A DNA stretch of 64,000 bases. Source: Acanthochromis polyacanthus. Lineage: Eukaryota; Chordata; Actinopteri; Pomacentridae. This document shows, piece by piece, positions 33,701 to 53,200 of the stretch. How positions within the stretch are numbered: position 1 is the stretch's first letter; every line of letters begins with the position of its first letter. The stretch is from positions 10,444,653 to 10,508,652 of the forward strand of contig NC_067131.1 in the NCBI RefSeq assembly GCF_021347895.1, in the 5' to 3' direction. The position numbers were made by a program, and so were the translations under genes. The notes below the pieces were generated by a model, which had not been told where the DNA came from, ran no database searches, and saw only the letters and a list, made by a program, of their open reading frames with translations.

Positions 33701-36102
33701 CACGGAGCGTTTGCAGTCTTTGGGGGTGGTGACAGTTTTGGTGAGGACCATGTCGGCCTTGTTCCACAGATCCAGCAAGTGGATGTCAAACACCAGAGTG
33801 GTGTCTGGAGGAACCACGTCACCTGAAAACATGGTTAGATGAAGATAAGTATGAGTGGAGGATGCGGATGTAAACCTGACACGTTCTCTTTCTGTGTCTT
33901 CAGTGCTGGGAACAGCAGCAACCTACCACAATGAAAATTTGAAGTTTTGCAAAGGATTTGGATCATGCAGCAAGGCAGCGCTGCTCGATTTTTTTTTCTT
34001 TTACTGTAAATGATCCATTTTAATCACAGTTTTCGTCTTGCCGAATGCAACAGTTCCACCACAACAATTCCAGCCGTCGCTGTTTTGAGGGAACACCCAG
34101 ACGGCATCCTTCATTTAGCCCCGCTACGGCAACTGTGATTGGTTCAAAGAAACACAAACAAGCCAGATCAGTTTTTCCTCTATAACAGAAGGATGGTGCG
34201 GTGCAGCCAGACCATAATGTCTGGCAAAGTCAGACTAGATGAAGGGTAGGCAGAGTCAGCAAAGACATCAGTGTGAAGGACTAAACAGGTATTTTACAGT
34301 TAAAATTATGACAGTGGTTTATATAATCCACACTGCATCTTTAGATATGCTTCATGACAGCACATTTATTCACTCAAGTGATCCATTCAAGTAAAATTAA
34401 GATATTTCAATTTAGTTTTCATTGTGAAGTGTTGCAAGTGTTAGCAACAACTTCAGATACACTTTTGTCCAGTAAGTTAAATAAATACATTTAACTTGCA
34501 GAATCATTACATTTTTTGGTATTTACATGTTTATTGGGACGTTATTTTGCATTTCAACAAACAACCAGTGGAAGGTAACGATGTACAATTAATTTCACGG
34601 ATGTACTTCTATTTTATTTACCTATTTTGGGGACTTCATGCTTTGACTCCTCTCCATTTCAGAAAGAAATGTCATCTTTGTAGTAGTATCTTTGAAGTTA
34701 TTTTTAAGTTTAAGATGTTACACAATTAATCAGACACCAAGCTTTTAAAATACAACACATTACTGAACATTAAACCAACTTTCTTGGCATCTGATGTCTT
34801 ACAAAACAGCTCCACCACACAGTGATTTTTCACTCTGAAATTCTCACGTGATTTTATTTAAAACAGTGTCCGAATGATACAACTTCTCAGCAAACAAAAC
34901 AAAAATAGTTGAAAAAGTCAAAAAAATAACTTTGTTTGCTCATCTTTTTTCTCATTATTCACATGAAAACCTCCCCGATTTATCAGTTGTCCCTTTATAT
35001 AAAAAAAAACTGAGAAAGTAGTTTAAACAGCAGCATCTACAACAGCAATTCAATTTTAATACGCTAATGAGCTTATATATAATAACATATCAACAAGGGA
35101 ACAAACCGTACTTTTACTTTTATACTTGTGCTGCTATGATTTTTACATGAGTAGGATTTTTATTTATAGTAGACTATGTTTCTGTTGCTGTATTGGTATT
35201 TTTAAAGCAAATAAAGGATCTGAATAGTTCTTCTTCCAGTGGCCATGACGCAGGTTTAATGTAATCAACTAGTTTGTGGATAAACATTTCAGTGTACAGT
35301 AGTAAGTGAACCAGCAAAACCAAACTGCATTTAAGTTTGAGGTTTAGTGGCACATGTTTAGAAATAAATATATAAATCAACAAAGAGACACAAAGTATTA
35401 TCTGCATGGACAATGTGGAGCCTCCAGAGGAAAACCTGAACTCCTAATTATTAACTTGTGGAAACTTGAGCTCCTTAAAGTGTAAATAATAACTATATTA
35501 AAACACTGTGCACTGACCTGCTCCGGTGCTTCCATAGGCCAGGTGTGGAGGGATGGTGACGGTCCTGCGTTCATTCACACACATCCCCTGCAGACCTTTA
35601 TCCACACCAGCTATGAGGCGACCCTCCCCAAGCAGACCCACCTTGGCTGCTCCTCTCTGGCGGCTGAAGAAACCAAGAGGTTGACAAAGGAAAAGTCAGA
35701 AGTGGGTCAACTTCTAGAGGACGTGAACTCTGGCAGGACTCCATCAGTAGACATTTATCTGGATGCTGGAAACTTGTTCTAACACGTAAATCATTGTCTC
35801 AGCATTTCTACATGACACTGCTCCTACAGAGGGCCTCTGCAGCCTAATTATTGAGAGCACTTAACTATAATAAATGCATTAAATTTGGGGATTCAATGCG
35901 CTCTGACTCACCTCGAATCAAATGTTTTTCCATCGATAAATGTGGCGTTATAGTGATAACGAACGTAGTCTCCAGTTTTCGCCTCCCTGGTGCAGACTTT
36001 GGGGATGAAGTATCTGTCCACGACTACATCTCCCAACACTGGACTGGGGTTACACTCCACGGAAGACCACGTAGTGAGCAGGAGAAACGCAACGCAGAAC
36101 AT
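27751..36102 (-). CDS. FKBP10: Peptidyl-prolyl isomerase FKBP10 (FKBP65), complete
   Basis: An ER prolyl isomerase and collagen chaperone that acts with lysyl hydroxylase on procollagen. Ten exons, 5' to 3': 35912-36102, 35518-35663, 33633-33822, 33262-33407, 31822-32011, 31538-31683, 30551-30740, 30289-30431, 29525-29688, 27751-27945; all in phase, 566 aa (human, from memory, 582). The start has A at -3 and is followed by a signal peptide ([17 protein letters not shown]). Four FKBP domains at about 38-131, 150-243, 262-355 and 374-466 each carry an N-glycosylation site in HYN/HFN context. Domain 4 lacks the FD and AYG residues of the others, so it is probably inactive. Two EF-hands follow ([24 protein letters not shown]), then the C-terminal retention signal HDEL. 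It lies head-to-head with P3H4 and tail-to-tail with NT5C3B. Confidence 0.96.
28067..28300. mobile_element. Possible TTAA-flanked non-autonomous DNA transposon (MITE)
   Basis: TTAA occurs directly on both sides (28063-28066 and 28301-28304). The ends are imperfect inverted repeats: left AGCAGGGATGTGAT and, from the other strand, right CAGGGATGGGAT. The interior has no open frame and includes a C-run near 28,235. TTAA targets are typical of piggyBac and Kolobok; which one is not decided. It lies in the last FKBP10 intron. Confidence 0.45.
28305..28515. repeat. Interspersed repeat fragment
   Basis: GAGGAAGCCTCTTGGGTCAG followed by AAGTGAAACGTCTTCAAG resembles a motif common in teleost repeats. 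An inverted, diverged version, CACCTCTCATCTAAGACGC, lies about 100 bp upstream. Confidence 0.4.
29800..30200 (+). repeat. Teleost LINE-type 3' fragment in FKBP10 intron
   Basis: ATCCCACAGCAGGGAAATTT, TTACAGCAGCAAAGATAATG, and ACAGTCTAACAGCAGCAAGT with AGGAAGGACCTGTGG match, from memory, a common fish retroposon tail. No coding remains. Confidence 0.5.
31115..31170 (+). repeat. Short LINE-type 3' tail
   Basis: TTGAATTTCCCCAAGAGGAT followed by GAATAAAGTATCTGTCC is the same kind of tail as at 24,835. Confidence 0.45.
32600..32735 (+). repeat. Solo SINE outside the array, diverged
   Basis: A tRNA-like head with CTTAGCTGAGAGGGCGACTC and B box GGTTCAATTCC precedes TTTACTGCAGGTCTTCCC and CCTGAATAAAACC. 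This follows the order of parts in the array SINEs. It sits in FKBP10 intron 4. Confidence 0.55.
32745..32880. repeat. Satellite-like sequence beside the solo SINE
   Basis: It repeats AACGTCATAG, AACGTCATAGTTTAGTATG and AAACGTCATGTTTAGTATG, followed by an inverted AAACTACGACGTTTTAGTG. These resemble the AACGCCATAGTATACTATG block of the large array. Confidence 0.45.
34050..34265. repeat. Possible interspersed repeat in FKBP10 intron 2
   Basis: CAACTGTGATTGGTTCAAAG and GTGCAGCCAGACCATAATG resemble a non-autonomous fish DNA element. No terminal repeats were established. Confidence 0.3.
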
Positions 36103-37914
36103 GTTTTACAGAATTAAATCAATTGGGACGGATGAAAAGAAGAAGTAAAGACAGCAAGGCCGCCAAATGAATGGATCGGAGGCCGCGGCTGTGCGCTCTG
36201 AGGACGCAGAGGCTGCAGAGGTGGAGCAGAGCAGCGGATCTGAAGCCTGTAAACGTGGACAATCTCCAGGCTGCTGTACAGAGTTTTTACCAGAGTGGAA
36301 GGAATGTCGGAGTTAGGAAGCGCTTCTGTCAAAGCCAGCGCAGTAAGGGACAGGAACCGCTTCCTTTACAAAATAAAACGGGATCAAAAAGGGCTGAACA
36401 TACTGAAGGAGTGCTGTTGGTAGAAGGGAACTAAGGAAAAATATTGAGACAAATAGAGCATCTTTTTAAAAACGTAAATTTTTTTAAATATTTTTAAGAG
36501 ACACCAAATAATAAAATTGCAAAAATACACTGTGAATGTACATGTCTAATATAAAACAACCATAACATTTATTTTTTAAATAATTTTGCACATCAAAATG
36601 TATTGATGTTTTATAAATATATGAAAATGTTGCTTTAGTCATGTTTAATACTGTAAATACGTCTAAAATTAAATACTGTAATTTTCCATGCATGTTATTA
36701 AATGACAGCTATTTAGTTTCTTAGTATTTCTTTCATTACAGAAGTTTCCACAACAGAAATGTTGAAAGAATGTTTTTTTGCCATTAGTCTATAATAGCTA
36801 TAAGTATTGGATTATTTGTACATGCAAGTATTTTTTTATCCAACATTAAAAAGACAGCAAATACAAATTAATGCTGAAAATATATATATTTTTTTTCATT
36901 TTAGAAAATTGATATATTTTGAGAGACTATTTTTTTACATTATTTTTACAATATTTTGCTGGATTATCACAGTTTATAATTCATTATTTTTACTTACATT
37001 TTTTTTACTGCTCATTACTTTCAGATACAAGCTCAAAACCTTCAAAATGTTTTTTCTAGTAGACAATATGTCAATAAGTATTCTGTCTTTCACTATATGC
37101 CTGCTTTAAGGTCACTAAGGTCTTCTTTGAGTCTAACCATATACCACATAACCGGATACCTGACAATGCCATTTTCTCGCTTTTATTTTGAAAGCAAACT
37201 CTTCTTTTGTTTCAGTGGGCTTGACTCCTGAGCACCGCTGTATACAGCTGCGGGCAGACAGAGCAGAGCGAGCAGAGATCCGCCTCTCTGGATCTGCCTC
37301 TATGAGCCGTAAAGTAGCCCGAGAGCCTCAAGAGTTTGAGCTTTTTCATTAATGCCGTGAAGTTACAACAACGTCCACCTCCCATTGTGTTCACTTCCTT
37401 TGTATTGTCAAAAAATCTCAAGGAAAGATGATGGCCAAACTTTACAGAACTACAGCAGCATGTAGGGGTACATTTTAAGAGAACGGAAGACTGGAACATT
37501 TAATTAAATTACTTGTCTAAATAAAGGAAAACCAGCTTTATTATTCTGTTTTGGAAGATTTACAACAATTATGCAGTTTTATCTCTAAGTCTGGGATGAA
37601 TAACAACACAAAAACTCATCTCTGGCTGGTTTGTTAGTGTAACCAAACCTGCACTGAGACCCCCTGCTGGCACCAACCAACCCCGTGCCGAAGTACGCAC
37701 AAGCGCTCACTTTTACGCACGCCTATTCTTAAGCCAAATAAAGAAGCGCAGCAGCCTCAGTGACAGCTGTGGGTCTGCACTGAGAAACTTGAGACGGTAA
37801 CCTCTAAAAGGCCCAATCCTGGAATTCCCACAGACCCCTAAGCGCTTCAGCAGACCACCGACCAGACACTGAGGCAGCAGGAGGAGACAGAAGCAGGAGA
37901 TATGTTATCTTATC
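36103..37914. promoter_or_regulatory. Shared 5' interval of FKBP10 and P3H4
   Basis: The two start codons face apart across 1.8 kb. The parts next to each gene are G/C-richer and the middle (about 36,430-37,110) is very A/T-rich with long T-runs. No TATA box or clear insulator was found. Bidirectional control is inferred from orientation and from the head-to-head order I recall in human. Confidence 0.5.
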
Positions 37915-45277
<7,363 letters not shown>

Positions 45278-45460
45278 AGAGAGCTGAAAGTGAGGATTTA
45301 TTCTGCAGTGGAGGAGAAAATGTCAGGGTCTGTAACAATGAGTAAATTCAGGATCAGTAATCAGAAGTGCAGGTATTTTCAGTTCCAGTTGTGCTTCCTC
45401 AGTGTCTTTGAAAGTTGGTTAATTATTTTGTTTTGATCCATCAATTCCGTGTTTGTAAAA

Positions 45461-45466
45461 AATAAA
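45461..45466 (+). terminator. Polyadenylation signal of P3H4
   Basis: AATAAA occurs 184 bp after the P3H4 stop on the coding strand, the first canonical signal there. Confidence 0.65.
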
Positions 45467-45479
45467 AGAAAGTCAGTAA

Positions 45480-46481
45480 TAACCATTTTCATTTTTTCTC
45501 CACACTACAGACGTGCTTGTACATGTGTGTCAGGGAGAGCTGCAGATTTTACCAGGTAACGCCTGTAAACAACATTTTTTTGGTTTGATTCATTTCTCTT
45601 AAGGGGAGAAAACCAGTAGCAGGGGAGGAGAGTCAATAATGACAGATACCAGTAATGTTTTTATTGCTAGTTGACTCACTGGTTTTGCCATGCATCAATA
45701 ATTATGTCCCGAAGGCGCTAAGTAATTTATGTGAAAAACTATTTTCCACAATTAAAAATACTTCCAAACTCTCTATCAATCTTTAGTGTATGTTAGAGAC
45801 TACTAGTATTATAGGGGTACCATTTAACTCCTGAACTGTCATCATAAAAACTTGAAAAGTAATTAGAAAGTTAGTTTCAGTGTCAAATGCTGGACTGTAC
45901 AGACTGAATAAAGTTTCTCTGTGCCCTAAATATGAGATACACAAGACACAGATGCACAGATCTTGCTCCAGTCTTTAACCAAGCCTGAAGAAACATCATT
46001 AACTTTAAACAAATATTTATAAACATTTACAAATCTGAGAATCTGAAGTAGGAAGAAATACAAGCCAGTTTCAAGTTAACTCTTCAGTGGAACAGGTGAA
46101 GGCTAATAACTTATCAAACAATTTATTTACCAAGATCCTTATTTATAAACTGCTTTAAAGAGAGAGCTCTGTAAAATGTAAAGATATTAATTTACTGTTA
46201 ATGGAACTGAAATAATCAGACCACCAATTGAGAATAATACTTGCTTTGTCCAGATTCCAACCGACGCTTTTCACGTGACGCCACGATCAAATGACGTGAA
46301 AACATTTGTTACTACATTTTAAAAGGTGAAAATATCAGCAAATGCTTGTGATTGAGTGTGAAAATAATGACTGCTAAAGGCAAAAGACATAATATTTCAG
46401 GCAGTGGCTCAGACCAGTTTGCTCAACTTAATGATTTGTTCTTTTGAATGAAGTGTTTGCAAATAACACATTCTATAGTTA
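45480..46481. other. Intergenic DNA after P3H4
   Basis: A/T-rich. Nothing recognised. Confidence 0.4.
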
Positions 46482-46489
46482 GTGATAAA

Positions 46490-46928
46490 TAGTGGTGCAA
46501 CGGATCATCATTGATCCGTGATCCGTTCGTATCGACATCATCGGTTTGGCACACAAGTGACCCGCGTATCGATTTCTGAAAACAAAAAAAAAAGTTATGC
46601 TCTGTCCGCAAAGGAAAGGAGGAGCTTGAACGCCCCGTGACACTTAAATCCCCTCTATGGGAGCATTTTGGTTTCCCTGTCAAATATGACGACGAAGGAA
46701 AGAGGTCAGCGGACAAAACCGCGACGGTGTGTAGGCACTATGGCATAAGAAAGCCATATGATAGTGGACAGTCCACACATTTGAAGTGCCATCTAATAAT
46801 AAACAGACAAAACGTATGTTTATTTGTTTTTTTTTTTGCTTTTTGCTGATCCGAAAAACGATCCGATCTGTGACTCTTGATCCGAGGACCGATCCGATCC
46901 GTGAGTTTAGTGATCCGTTGCACCACTA
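46490..46928. mobile_element. Internally deleted hAT element with perfect 8-bp target duplication
   Basis: The ends TAGTGGTGCAACGGATCA and its reverse complement lie at 46490 and 46928. They are flanked by identical GTGATAAA at 46482-46489 and 46929-46936. Length is 439 bp. The interior keeps part of a BED-finger transposase start on the plus strand (46,637-46,815): SPLWEHFGFPV, TVCRHYGIRKPY and THLKCHL, with zinc ligands C..C and H..H in place. The catalytic part is missing. Confidence 0.85.
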
Positions 46929-46936
46929 GTGATAAA

Positions 46937-49900
46937 GATAAGAAAAATGACAGAGATGAAAGTAATTAAGGTGAGAAAAAAAAAAAACAGACAGAGGCAG
47001 CATCCCATTGTACGACTATGTATGAACTCATCACATTAAGAACCATCAGTATTTGTAAACATTTTCACAGAATCCATCCAGTAGTTGTTGAAATATTTCA
47101 ATCTGGACCAAATTAATGAACAGATAGATCAAAAATCCCAAATTTATTAAAATCATACGCTGCTATTACTGTTAAATATAATCAGCTTCTCATTGAGATT
47201 ACAAATAGAGAAGTACAAGAAGAACTGCGACCTTAAACTTAAGTAAAAGTCCCAATACTGATGTGTAGTAATCTTGCACGTTTCAGCCAAACATTTGAGT
47301 TTCTAATTAAGCATGAGTACCAAATTACTAGCATCAAAATAGACTTAATGTCCCAAAAGTACTCAATATTTAGAACGGCACGTTTCACAATCATGCATAT
47401 TCGGAGATTATAAACTATTGATACATTAATATGTTCATCGTAATGTTGGAGCTTGTGAATGTGATTTCACTGCTTTATATACTTCACGCTGCTTGTGAAT
47501 TTCTCCCTAAGGATCAATAAGGACTGTTATTAATCTTTCATTTTAAATCATTTATTTGTAGCTTTTTGTATTATAGAATTAAATCTGCAAAGTAACTCAT
47601 ATTTGAAGTTACCAGATAGTTATATTTACAATGTTTGCTGCTGAACTGTACTGATTTATAGGCATAAAGTAGCAAAAAGCTACAGCGCTCGAGTTAATGT
47701 ACTTTCCAGCACTGCATTACAGGCAAAATAATTAGAGGTCAGTGTCAAGTAGTAACTAGAACACAGCAAATTCAGTTAGTTTTACTATAAAGAATCATTT
47801 AGTTTCATTTGTACATCCAATATATATATGTATTAGTTGTTATATAGTTGTTGTTTTTTTTAACCACTTTTGGATTCATTATATCAGCAGTTTCAACAGA
47901 TAAACCTTTGGAGCCTTGGAGTTCATGAAGACAGCATATTTCTACAACACAAAATTCTGACTTTAAAAATAATTTTCAAATATTTTGTAAGGTAATCGTA
48001 TGTTCTCTTCAGGTCCATGTTAATTATTTCAATAAAGCAAGTTGATACAAGTACACTTTTCTTAGTTTTAAGAGGTCACCAGCCAACAAACTCGATATTC
48101 TCATGCAGAAAAAACATCCTGCAGAACTACTGTCCTCTTTATATCTGGATTTACACATCCTGAGTGCATCCCATAATCACACAGTCACTGGTACTCAGAT
48201 ATGTTTAATAAGCATTTTAATACACAGGAATATGAGTATTTACACTGAAAGTCAGTACTGGTTACCTAAGACGAGACAATGTTGACTTCCGTAGTAAATG
48301 GTGCCAAAATCCTTTTAAATGAGTCCAACTACGACGTGTGATCACAAACAGTGGCAGTAAACACAGCGTGACCTGAGCTTTCAGCCAAGTCTGTCCTTGA
48401 GTATTTTCATAGATTTATACAGTGTATACGGAATAAAGACTTCAACTATGATTAAAGGGATATGCTGACATTTTAAATTTAGCCCGTGGTGACAAATTGT
48501 GAGAGGATAACCTCATATGCTGCTAGAAATCTGAGCAAAGTCACCATTTTGTTGACAAAAAAGCAATTCTTTGAATAAATGCAGTGTTTTTATTCACTCA
48601 TGTCAAAGGCTGAGAGGTTTGTGTGATAGACCTGAACTCAAAATGTCAACATATTGCTTTAATGCTGCTGTAGGTTGACTGGCAGTGTAACTTGGATCAC
48701 TTCTTTGCACACTTGTGTGGCTTCATATACAACAACCACAAGCATGTAATCCTCAAAACCTGATTCAGCTCTCTGATGTGCAGAGAGGATAAATGGACAA
48801 AGTCTTGCTCATAAAGCTACAGAAATGAGAGCTTTTTGATGAATGTTTGTTTCTTTACCCTAAAAAACAGTAATATTTCTGATATTCTATTTTAAATGTA
48901 CATATTTATTCCTTATGTGACTTTGCTCAGTCAGAATTAAATAACCTGAAGCCATTTGGTGATACAGCATATTTGAAATCTAACTTTTGCTATTTCTACA
49001 ATTTCCTCATTGGCTGAGTACACAGAAGCCAAAATATTTTTATGGATGACTCTTGTGATAAATCAAGAAATCTGTGTTAGAATTTTCCAGCTTAAAAATC
49101 TCTCAGGAGGCATGTATGAAACACAGCACACACATTGTTCTCTGCATCCTGCGATAATTCTGGATACCTAAAGGAGCTCAGATTTCTCTAAAATGCAAAG
49201 ATTTGAATCTTTTTTACGAATTAAATCTAAAAAGAAAAAAAAAAAAAAAAGCAGTTTCAGGCAGGAGGAGTCTTCTCTCTCCAGACTTGTGCTTCCATTC
49301 AGAGCGGCAGTGAGTCACTGCTGTCTAAATGAGTCAGAACACTATATACAACAGCACCCATGTTCAGCATACTCGTATGCATATAGTTTGTATACGGATT
49401 ACATATCATACAGCAGGATAAAACATTCAGTGCGTACAAGTGCCGTCTGTCCAGCTTGGCCGGAGTAAAGTACAAAGTTTTCGCATGTCATCAGCACAGC
49501 GACTTAACAAGCTTCCCTGCAGGCTTCAACTATACATTCATACATTAACGCATATTATGTAAAAGCACTGACTTAGGACCTAGGACTACTTTCTCAAAAA
49601 GGAAAGGCAGCATAAAAGGAGAAATTATGGCTGTTACTGTGGAATGTAAAGTCTAGCAAACAAAACTAACCTTCACCTACACGGACAAAATGTCAACATT
49701 CAGTATTTGGTGATATTTATACTCTTCTATTGCAGTTAAAGTCACACTACTGAGAGGAGGTGGTTGTGCTCTCCATGAGGTTAAATATGGTAAATGTGTA
49801 TTAACAGAAGGGTTCCTTGGGAGAAGTGTATGGCCTTTCTCTGTCACGTCACTTAAAGGGGTAAAAGCATAATAACAGTCGATACAGCAGAAGACTAAAG

Positions 49901-50254
49901 TCTCTGTTCAGATAAAAACTACCAATCAGTCCATCAAATGAATTACAACACCACAAAGATGAAGGAAATATGAAGGTGTGCCTGAAACAGGAGGCGATGC
50001 CACCAACAGCAACTCTGAAACCAGAAAATCCCTGACAGCAGTAATGATAGATGGTGTGTCCTCAGAGCTTTTTTTTTTTTTTTTTTTTAACCACCGATTT
50101 ACTGTCCAGAAGGAGTAAGTGTAGGTGGAGCAACAAGATCAGAAAAGGAAACCGAAAAGGTTAGAGGGCTCGGAAGTGGAAGACATCTTTGTTCGGTCTC
50201 CTCAGAGTGGACTGCACACAGTGTAAAGAAGAAAGGGAAGCAGAGAGACGCGAC
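46937..50254. other. Intergenic DNA and probable ADAM11 3' UTR
   Basis: A/T-rich. The part nearest 50,254 must include the ADAM11 3' UTR. Candidate minus-strand AATAAA signals occur near 48,587 and 48,905, but none can be chosen. A-run at 49,230-49,246 and T-run near 50,071-50,088. Confidence 0.4.
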
Positions 50255-53200
50255 TCAGACTCCCGCAGATCTGGAAACAGAAGTGGAGAAAGAAGACAGA
50301 GGAGGCAGATAAAGAGGTGAGAGAAGAAAAAAAAAATATGTAAGAGACTGAAAAGCTGAATGAAACATGGAAAAGACTAAAGCAGATTAGGGAAGCAATG
50401 TAATTCTAAGATTATTTGTTCAATCAAAACACCTGAAAACAGCAAAAAATGTCCATTAGATTCTTGTTTAGCCCAACTTACTGACCAAAAACCAAATATA
50501 GGCAATTTAGTTTACTGTAAAGTACAGCAAAACAAATGCATCCGAGGAGATGGAAATGTAAATGCTTGTATGTTTGTCTGAAAAATGATGTTACTGATGA
50601 ATGTTCAACAGCTGCCAATTCATTTCCGGTTGATTAATCGACTAATCACTGAAGCTCTAATGAAAAGCATAAAATAATAATGAAAATAAACGAAAACTTG
50701 GAAGAGAAGCTCACCTTTTATTACTGAAAGTCTTATGAAATGAACAATACAAAGTAAACACAGCAGCTATCTTCTATAAATGGCAGCCAACTCAGTAAAG
50801 AGGCACACAGAAGAATTAAAAATAGTGCAAACTAGGGGACACAATTATGTTTGCCAAAATATGAGCTGTTGCACATGGAGGATATAATTCAGAGACTTTT
50901 GTGTATCATAAATAATACATAGACAGGTATTGCAAACTACTATAGCCTATAAAAATGCTGTGATATGTAGCATTATTTCATGCTATATGTGTGTGTCCCG
51001 ATACAAATGCATATTAAAATTTTTAAAAAATGTGTGAGAGATGAAAAATAAGGATAAAGAAGCAGATGACAGCTGTGTTTGTTCTTATAAAACAGATGGC
51101 ATTATGCATGAAGACTGATAATGTCCGTGTGTTGAGATCAGGACTGAAAGGCGGGATCGTACCTTCCTTTTCGGATGTTTCTGGATCGGCAGCAACAAGA
51201 AAAAAAAAAAAAAAAAAAGATGTACAGTGAGATTATACCGTTTTGTGTGAGTGAAGGGTAGCGTGAGAAAAAAAAACATGCACACAGCCGTAAAAGCAAA
51301 GCAGTAAACAAGCTTTGGAAAGACCGCCCATCTTTATCTTTTTGCTACTCACACGCTAAACTCGACTACCAAAGAAGCTGCTGCTGCACTGTCAGGTGGA
51401 TCTGATGCCATCATACAAGCTACCATTATGAGATGAACGCGAAAGATTGGAGTTGAAGACAAGCATATTTGTTACTTTGCATGCTGCAGGCATGCCACAG
51501 CAAAGCTAGCATGAGCAAAGCAGCAATAGTGGAGTGAATAAAACAAAACAAAGAAGATCTGGAGTCAAATCCAGCCATGCAGAGTGGAACATGGAAATGT
51601 TTTTTTCTATTTGAGATTCGGCACCGAAAGAAAAACAAAATCCCTCCTGTAACACTGTCAGTCTGATGATTGACATAATGCTAGAAGCAGCTGATGTAGT
51701 TTATTCTGCAGAGCTCTGGAAGACTCACTTCTTGTGATCTATATAGTCTTCAGTCACAGCCAACACTGACTCAAATAACATAATGCCAGTCTGATTTCAA
51801 TCAATCAGACTTCACGCGACTTCCTTTGGAGCCACAAAAGGCCTCAGCAACTTTTTGTGTGGAATTTAGCACCAACTAAAACCTGTGAACTCACACTGAT
51901 GTGCAAAATAAGCAGAGTTCTATCTTGAAGGGTACAGAGTATACAAACACTTTGATTGGTTTCGTTCTATGTGGTGTGAGAATTTACAGCAGCGTCAACA
52001 TTTGTCCAGTGAAGAGCTTCAACTAATTTTCATTATCTATCAGTTAGGATCAGTTTAATGTAAAGAAACAGGGAATATCAGCCATCATAACTCATCAGGT
52101 GACTAAAGGAACTTCTGTCTAAGAATATTTGCCTTCAAAAATGCTTGCAAAGAGCTCCAACTAATATTAATTAAAAAATATCCTTGATGAACTTAAATCA
52201 TAGTTCGGAGCATAAAGATAAAAATGTCCATCCTAAGTTTCCATGAGTTCTCAAAGGATTTCTTCAAAACCCAAAAGATGCTCAGTTTAGTATCATTGAG
52301 GGGAAATTAGAAAATATTACCAATTATGAGGCTAGAAGAAGTATTGTTTTTAAATAAATTATATAAATTACTAACGAATCCATTAATTAACTCACTAAAT
52401 AATTCAATTCAATTTTATTTATATAGCGTCAATTACAGTCAAATCGTCTCAAGACGCTTTACAGAACCCATATGCCTGACCCCCAGAGCAAGCCCAAAGG
52501 CGACAGTGGCAAAGAAAACACCCTTTTAACAGGGAAAAAAACCTCGAGCAGAACCCGGCTCTAAATAAAAGATTAGTCTTATACCAAACTGAATAAATAT
52601 TCATTACGCACAGTTTAAACACCTGCCAATCATCTCAAGTGTCATTTAACAGCTTCCGAGCCAAAAGTGCGAGTGAAGGTTAATAAGTGCCATGATTCAT
52701 GCCGAGCTCCTCGACAAACCCGCAGATGGCGAACCATCTACTGCACGCCCACCAGTGTCAAGAATCAAGTCTCTGGTTGTGAGTGTGGATCAGACAGCAA
52801 GCAGAGGAGCGTTGAGCAGCAAGCTGTGTTAGCTGACAGAGCGACACACACACACGGAGGCATGCCAGAGCTCTTACTTAAATCCCCAGCCAGTTCCCCC
52901 CAGGACTATCGCTGCCAGCAGAATTGCACCAGCAACTGAGCCTATTATGATATTGGTGCCGCTGGGACCTGTGGGAGTGAAGGAGTTAGCCAGTCAGGGG
53001 AAAATAAAGTAAAACAGCATGTGTGAGAGAGCTGAGAACCAACACTTGGCACTATGTGTGGTTACACTTTTTATGTTTTGTGTGACATTTCAGTTTTAAT
53101 GCGCCGTAAAACTTCAACAAGAATATGTGGATTTCCAATTTTATATCTTTTTTGTTATTATTTATGTCAAACTGGCCACTCAGAAACAAGCAGTTTCAGC

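Noticed and set aside
49193..49468. Plus-strand frame of 91 codons after an A-run
   Set aside because: Low-complexity lysine start, no family resemblance, no splice or promoter context.
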